From: Aphrophora alni
Taxonomy: Eukaryota > Arthropoda > Insecta > Hemiptera > Aphrophoridae
NCBI GenBank assembly: GCA_963513935.1
Contig: OY740768.1
Location: forward strand, 42,092,368-42,156,367
DNA length: 64,000 nt
Reading direction: 5' to 3'
Each line of letters begins with the position of its first letter. The stretch's first letter is position 1. Made by a program: the position numbers and the translations under genes. This document shows positions 58,275 to 64,000 of the stretch, one piece after another. A model generated the notes under the pieces. It did no database searches. It saw nothing but the letters and a program-made list of their open reading frames with translations, and was not told the DNA's origin.

Positions 58275-59610
58275 ATTTTTATTTCAGTATATAATTGAAA
58301 GTAGAACACAAATGACTTCTAAATGGTTGTATTTCCTTATCTTAAATTTTATGGTGCAACTTATATCAACCATCTTTCCTTGAGGCACCATTCACTAATT
58401 ATGTGTGTAGAGTTCCTGCAAACAATGAAATGCAACTAATGATACAGATGTGTAAGGCAATTAAAGTTATTCAGGCGTCATGATTACTAAGTTACATTTA
58501 CAATTTTGAATATAAGTTATCTTTAGAAATACTTTCCATGGCGTCTACACTCTGATATGATACTTTGTATTTGATAGTTTGTCGACCTTAATCTTGATAC
58601 TAATGTATGGGTATCATTAATTCACAGAAATAGGTGATAATGACTGCAATGGTTTTTCGCCTTATAACCACACAAAAAAGTTCACACAATTAGCTATTTA
58701 CAGGCTCATGCATTTCTTAGATAAGAAAGAATAAAAAAAAAAACAAAAAAAAAAAAAACATTTCAAACAGGTACCATTTTAATCCAATGCGTTTTGTAAT
58801 CCAATTTAATGAATACTAAAATTTGATTAAAATTTTTAATTTGACGAAAATATCTAGTATAGAGCTAATAAAGATAATTAAAAATAATATTTTGACGTTA
58901 TAAGTTTTTAATAATATTATTTTTCAATAACTCTTAATTTTTATCGTGGAAAAACATTTGGGGGCCATTGGATGCATATTATAAAATTACACAAAATGTA
59001 TGAGATGTTGTTCGGCATACAAGTCAAATTGTCCTAAAATAATTCGTTTTTATAATTTGAAATTGGTCGCTAATTTATATAAAAAAAACAATGATCAAGT
59101 TTTCTGATTAACGAACTTGGGAAAGAATAAATCCGAACCTAAGTACTAAATTTGAGCTAATTCGGCAAAGATGGTTACCACTACAACTTGTAGATAGTTC
59201 AATAAAAACACACGTGCAAGGTTGTAAACACGCTTAAAATGTCGAAATTCCCATGAAGCAGGTGGCAATAACTAGAATTTATTTATTAGAAATTCATCTA
59301 TAATTAACAGGTTTAAAATACTAAATGTGTTTACTGAAACAGTATAATCTCACCATCTTTTCCTCTTCATAGAGTATTTAGTTTATTTATCCTATAAAAA
59401 TAATGAAACTGATAAATTTACATGTTTAGATAATAACGATTTTGTTATTCCTCTACTGTAATGAATTGAGCGGTTTGTTTTGTTGTGTTATGATTAAAAA
59501 AAACTTTGATAATTAACCCTCTATAATGTTAGTTAAAAATAGAATTTTATAAATTACAAATTTCTATCTTATTGAGCCATTTATCGTATTGAAATATTAC
59601 TGATTTTTTG
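58275..59610 (+). repeat. ~1.3 kb dispersed repeat H, copy 1
   Basis: Aligns as the inverse of 60120-60965 (for example GGCGTCATGATTACTAAGTT at 58475 against AACTTAGTCATCATGACGCC at 60757) and directly with 60985-61905 (TGGTTACCACTA against TTGTTACCACTA; AATTTTATAAATTACAAATT against AATTTCATAAATTACAAATT). No ORF with a motif. The element type is unknown. It carries a 53-bp family E insertion at 58628-58680. Confidence 0.75.
58628..58680 (+). mobile_element. short family E 3'-end insertion inside repeat H
   Basis: AATAGGTGATAATGACTGCA through CACACAAAAAAG is absent from the inverted sister copy at 60.6 kb. It is flanked by TTCACAG (58621-58627) and TTCACAC (58681-58687), a likely target duplication. 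The insert is the tail of family E and ends A-rich, as a 5'-truncated retroposon would. Confidence 0.65.
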
Positions 59611-60119
59611 TTTATGATTAACATCAGATGATGATTAATTCAAGCAAAAGAAATAAACTCTCACGAGATACATATAAGTGAGTTATAAACTTCTACGAAT
59701 ACTAGTTTTAATCTCTAATACTAAGAAATGGCCAGGTATTTTATATAACAAATATTTTTAAATATTATAATTGATAAATATATGAGTTATAGGCTCTTGT
59801 TATAGAAGTGAAGCTTTGGTTTTACCAGTCACAATCTACTCTCAGTGTGTGAGGATGATGACTTAGTCATTAATATTTGTTTTGCACAAATAAAGTAGTT
59901 TTTGTGTAAAATTGTGGAAATTCGCTGATTTAGGTTTCCAAGTGTAGCTCATTACAGTTGATTTTTTTTTCTTTCAAATTTAACTTTAATATGGAAGACA
60001 ATTTTTGTCTGAAATTCATTCTATACAGCACTACTTGATCATCTGATTTTAGTAGGCAAGATAGAAGGCTAGGAGTGAAAAAGTAATTGTTGTAAAAAGT
60101 AAATAGAAATTCACTTTGG
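59611..60119. other. AT-rich spacer between inverted H copies
   Basis: 59845-59905 (GAGGATGATGACTTAGTCAT then AATAAAGTAGTTTTTGTG) looks like another degenerate GATGATG-hairpin repeat. Nothing else is recognised. Confidence 0.4.
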
Positions 60120-60965
60120 TTAAACTATCTAGTGGTAACAATTTTTGTCGAATTTGATCAAATTTGGTATGTAGGTTCGCACTTATTAACCTCTTTTCCA
60201 AGTTCGTTAATCATAAAAATCGATAATTGTTTATTACAAAATAACGACCGATTTCAAATTATAAAAACCAATTATTTGAGGAAAAAATCTCATATATTTT
60301 GTACAACTTTATAATCTGCTTCCAATGACCCCCCAAACATTTTTCTACGATAAAAATTAAGCGTTAAAAAATATAATTATTAAAAACGTATAACCTCAAA
60401 ATATTTTTAAGTTATTGTTATTAGCTCTATTCTAGATATTTTGGTCAAATTAAAAATTTAATTCCAACTTGACTATTCATTTAATTGGATTAAAAAATAA
60501 TAGCATTGAATTAAAACGGTAGCAGTTTGTTTATTTGTCATTCTTTTATATCTGAGAAATGCATGAGGCTGTAAATAGCTAATTCTGTGAACTATTGATC
60601 TGCATACATTAGTATCAAGATCGACAAACTAGCAGTTACAAATTCATATTGTATGATGTCGGAATGTGGACTGTATGGAAAGTATTTCTAAGTTTATTAA
60701 GTACGTGATGTATTTACAAAATAATAGATAACTTAGGTTCAAAATAATTGTAAATATAACTTAGTCATCATGACGCCTGAATAACTTTAATAGCCTTACA
60801 AATCTGTAACGTAAGTTGCATTTCAACGTTTGCAGGAACTCTACGTATAATTGGCCTCATGGAAATATGGTAATATAAGTTGCACCATCAAATTTAAGAG
60901 AAGGGATTACAACCATTTATTAGAAGTAATTTGTGTTCTATTTGCAGTTATATACTGAAATTGGA
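60120..60965 (-). repeat. repeat H, copy 2 (inverted)
   Basis: Reverse complement of 58280-59190. It lacks the 53-bp insertion found in copy 1. The small ORF at 60132-60314 is incidental. Confidence 0.75.
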
Positions 60966-60984
60966 CATACATTTCTTTAACTGT

Positions 60985-61905
60985 ATTTTGCATCTGCTGG
61001 TTTACCGACCTCAACATCAATATATGCAGATGGTCAGTTACAAAGATGCAGATGCAAAGTAAAATATTCACAAGTTATGTATGTCTCAGATTAGAAAAAA
61101 AAACGAAAAACAATTTAAACAGCTGCCATTTTGTAGTTATCTTCTCTTTTAAATCTTATTTAACGAATAGTAAAACTTTTTTTTATTTTTAATTTATGTA
61201 AATTTTACGCAAATATACAACAGCCTACCGGTAATATTGCTAATTAAAAACAATTAATCATAATAACTGTGAGGTTATGTTTTTAATAATTTTCTTTTTG
61301 AATAATAATTAACTTATTTTTTATCATAGAATTCACGTTTGGGGGTGATTAGATGCGGATTTTAAATCGACATAAATTTCTATAAAATGTTGAACGGAAT
61401 GACAAATTACTGTTCATTTTTTTTTTTTTTAATTTGAAAGTCGCTTTAATTTATCTGATTAATGAACTGATTAATGATCAATTATTAGTAAAATAGAATG
61501 AATATATCAAATTTGAGTAAGTTCAGACAAAAATTGTTACCACTAGATCGCTTACTAAAATACAAACTCGTGCGCACACATATACTCACAAGATGTCAGC
61601 ATTTTCTTCAGGTAGCAATTTCTTTATTAGAAATTCGCAATTTGCCAGTAAAAACGTGTTTGTAAATGTATGGAGAAAATACATGTACGACCTTGTCATG
61701 CTATCATTTTCTCAGAAATTTTAGTTTATACTAAAATACAAAGGAATTTTATAAATTTACATGCATCCTTTTGTCTTAAATCAAGTGACCTTCTTCATTT
61801 TATTTATAAATTTTTAAAAACTAAGGAGTAACACTTTATTTTAATATTCAAAACTAGAATTTCATAAATTACAAATTCCCATCAGATAAATTGACGAAAA
61901 ATTAT
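60985..61905 (+). repeat. repeat H, copy 3
   Basis: Same orientation as copy 1 and more diverged. Shared landmarks: GTTTGGGGGTGATTAGATGC (61338), TTGTTACCACTAGATCGC and TTTATTAGAAATTC. It starts almost where copy 2 ends, giving a head-to-head join near 60975. A further fragment (GGGGGTGATTGAATGAG) lies at 63386-63402. Confidence 0.65.
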
Positions 61906-62110
61906 TATAATGAAGACTTACAAAGAAACCAGCCACTCAGTGGCTCACTTATGTATTATAGGGTCGTAGCAATCCCGAGGGACCGAGCTGGATTTACATT
62001 TGTTCTCTGGTGAGCTTGACGTTATTAGAGTATTAGAGGACTGGGATCTTCATTGAAGGCCCTATACTTATTTTCTTTAAGACGATGATGACCGAGAGTT
62101 TTTAGTTTTT
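61906..62110 (+). repeat. repeat family E, partial copy
   Basis: From about 61970 (GCAATCCCGAGGGACCGAGC, TGGATTTACA) via TATTAGAGTATTAGAGGACT to the ACGATGATGACCGAGAG tail. The middle is deleted. Confidence 0.6.
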
Positions 62111-62640
62111 AAACACAAGAGAAACAATAATTTATAAAGCAACAGAAGGTTCATGAAACTATTTATTTCAAAAAATTGTTATTAAGTCAATTTTCACAGA
62201 TCTTAACCACGTAGAAAAAAAACTTACGTTTTTATAAAACTTTATTGGTTTCGAAAAAGCATGTAATTACAATATTAACAAAGAAATTAAATATTAAAAT
62301 AGTCATTTTGCTGTACTTGTTTTTAGTTTACGTCAACAATAAATGAATATTCAATATTTATTCATTATTCAATATCTAATCTATACTTTATTGAAATATG
62401 GGGGCGTGTTAAGGAAAAATTAACATGAAAACAAAATATCCTGTAACACAGTTGACAGTGAAACAAACATTTCCTCATCAGTTGTAATCGTCCAACAGTT
62501 TGTAGTTTTATTGTCGGCTTTCCGCCTTTAGGGTAAAGTTAGACTCGAAAACGTCATGATTCTGCACAAAATTCCCAAATTCGTCAACAGTGTTATCTAG
62601 TTTTAAAAAAAATGATGCCACTCTAACACCGTGTCATTCC
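62111..62640. other. AT-rich non-coding stretch
   Basis: No feature recognised. Confidence 0.4.
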
Positions 62641-63250
62641 GCATTAGAATATATTAGAATGGAAAAAGAAAACTTTCTTAATACTTCCTTTTTTTAACTT
62701 TGTTACACAGAGGAAGTTTTGTGATGGACCAAAATTAAAAATAAAATTATAACTTTCGCGGATATATCTGTTTACAGGTGTCTGAGTCCTGTCTGCAGGC
62801 ATCTGTAATCTAAACGCGTGAACCAATTTTAATGAAATTTGTTATGTAGGCATATTTTGGGATTTTTCCTACTCTTTTCCATAATTCTACAACTTAGGTA
62901 TCTGCCATAAGAAAAAAATCAAAAAAATACGATTTTCAAAAATCGGCTCTAAGGAGTTTGATAAAACTTTTGCTTCAGTTTAGCTTTGAAAGACATAAAT
63001 AAAACGGAATGGTTACCATCTCTCTAAAAAATGTTACTTCGTGAGTTTTTGTAAAAAAAAAAAAAATCGGCCATTGGGCTGTTATGAAAGTTGTAATTTT
63101 TCAAAATCGGTTACAGCGATTTCATTCAAATTTTAGTGAAATGCAACGATTAATTATCCAACTTAGAGTAAAATTCCTAAGTAGAAACAATATAGAAATA
63201 ATAGGCCTAAATTAAAAGCAAAAATTAACCTTGACTGCCATCATTGAAAG
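62641..63250. repeat. repeat family F, longest copy
   Basis: ATCTGTTTACAGGTGTCTGA, AACCAATTTTAATGAAATTT and CGTGAGTTTTTGTAAAAAAA, then ATCGGCCATTGGGCTG, in the order also seen around 48965-49560 and 29970-30130. No real ORF. Confidence 0.45.
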
Positions 63251-63963
63251 TTCGATTTAAATCAAATACAATTTACACTGAGGACGTGTTTATGATAAAA
63301 GCGAAGCAAGCTTACGGCCTATTTAAATATATACATATTTTTACAAACAATGACATTTTTAGTGACGAATAAGTTTGGTTGGTTTTGGGGGTGATTGAAT
63401 GAGATAATTTGGCAACTTTTTTACTCCAATTATTACTTTACATTCTAACTTAAATTTAACATCGAAATACATTGTTACAATGAACAAATGGGTGATAGTT
63501 TGCATATTGTTGGAAGTAACAATAAAACATTCTTCAAAAGTGTTCTGTATTAATCGTCGTATCGAAACGTCAATCAGCTTAAAAAATACTTTAGATGGTA
63601 ATTATCAAACCTGTAGTACTTATTTTGTTTATAAAAAAAAATCATATCCTAAGAAGATAACGATATTTCCCTCTTTATATTATAAAATATAAATGCTATT
63701 AATTATGTTACACTTTTCTTTTAAACATGCAATGCAAGGTGTGCCAACTGTTTTACTTGTAAAGTGTATTTAAAAAAATCAAATGACAACTCTCCTGAAC
63801 TTTTTGTGTTGTCTTATTTGGGAGTTTTAAAATTTTTTAACCATCAGCCATTTTTCCAATATGACAGCCACTCTAAAATTTCTTATAAAAATACCCATTT
63901 TAAAATACGGGAATTAGATTCTGCACCTACATTTTAAAACCTTTTTATTTTTGTGTATTTTAG
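63251..63963. other. AT-rich non-coding stretch, probable intron end
   Basis: Includes a repeat H fragment at 63355-63460. It ends in a T-rich tract and TGTATTTTAG, a good 3' splice site. Confidence 0.4.
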
Positions 63964-64000
63964 GAACTAGAGAGACTGAAAGTAGTGAAAAACCAGATTT
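63964..64000 (+). CDS. candidate exon start, runs off the window edge
   Basis: Directly after a strong acceptor (CCTTTTTATTTTTGTGTATTTTAG, positions 63940-63963). In phase 0 it reads ELERLKVVKNQI, Leu/Glu/Lys-rich and coiled-coil-like. Phase 0 is what the exon ending at 11995 requires. A second frame (TRETESSEKPD) is also open over this short piece, so the frame is not certain. The heptad positions do not continue directly from the exon at 11950, so one or more exons may lie between, or the link may be wrong. Confidence 0.4.

Overview
This is an AT-rich eukaryotic window, almost entirely non-coding and packed with decayed transposable elements. I read it as an arthropod, most likely insect, genome. 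The reasons are: mariner, Merlin, PIF/Harbinger, hAT and FLYWCH-MULE remnants; short interstitial (CCTAA)n runs, which match the insect telomere repeat; long dinucleotide microsatellites; and very short candidate exons in long introns. A hemipteran source is only a guess. There are no bacterial-type operons, CRISPR arrays or rRNA genes.

Host gene: I see no complete host gene. Three short + strand candidate exons (734-780, 11950-11995, and 63964 to the window edge) have usable splice sites and compatible phases, and encode coiled-coil-like peptide. They suggest the window is mostly introns of one + strand gene.

Layout: 1.9-3.6 kb, dead jockey-like non-LTR reverse transcriptase (-). 7.7-8.6 kb, truncated mariner (-). 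9.9-10.8 kb, broken gene of an uncharacterised insect repeat family (-). 14.3 kb, TA-flanked MITE. 18.1-19.2 kb, element with a two-part minisatellite. 21.7-26.2 kb, short repeats with hammerhead-like cores, including a near-perfect 381-bp palindrome. 26.8-28.4 kb, Harbinger relic (MADF-like gene plus transposase N-terminus). 34.3-38.2 kb, a complete hAT transposon with an intact 773-residue transposase, terminal inverted repeats and 8-bp target duplications. 39.0-39.4 kb, long (CT)n. 40.5-41.2 kb, Merlin derivative. 41.9-42.7 kb, second mariner relic. 46.5-47.0 kb, MULE-like element with a FLYWCH ORF. 51.2-53.8 kb, minisatellite, retroelement-like repeats and a 279-bp hAT MITE. 55.1-55.7 kb, tRNA-like SINE segment. 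54.5-57.7 kb, inverted repeat copies, one split by an inverted-dimer insertion. 58.3-61.9 kb, three copies of a ~1.3 kb repeat, two of them inverted.

The only intact long ORF is the hAT transposase. The most unusual signal is that several short repeat families share a foldable core (GAUGA, one extra U, a 6-bp hairpin, then GAAA and a small closing stem) arranged like a type I hammerhead ribozyme, as known in Penelope-like retroelements. All functional statements come from reading the sequence by eye; no database search was run.
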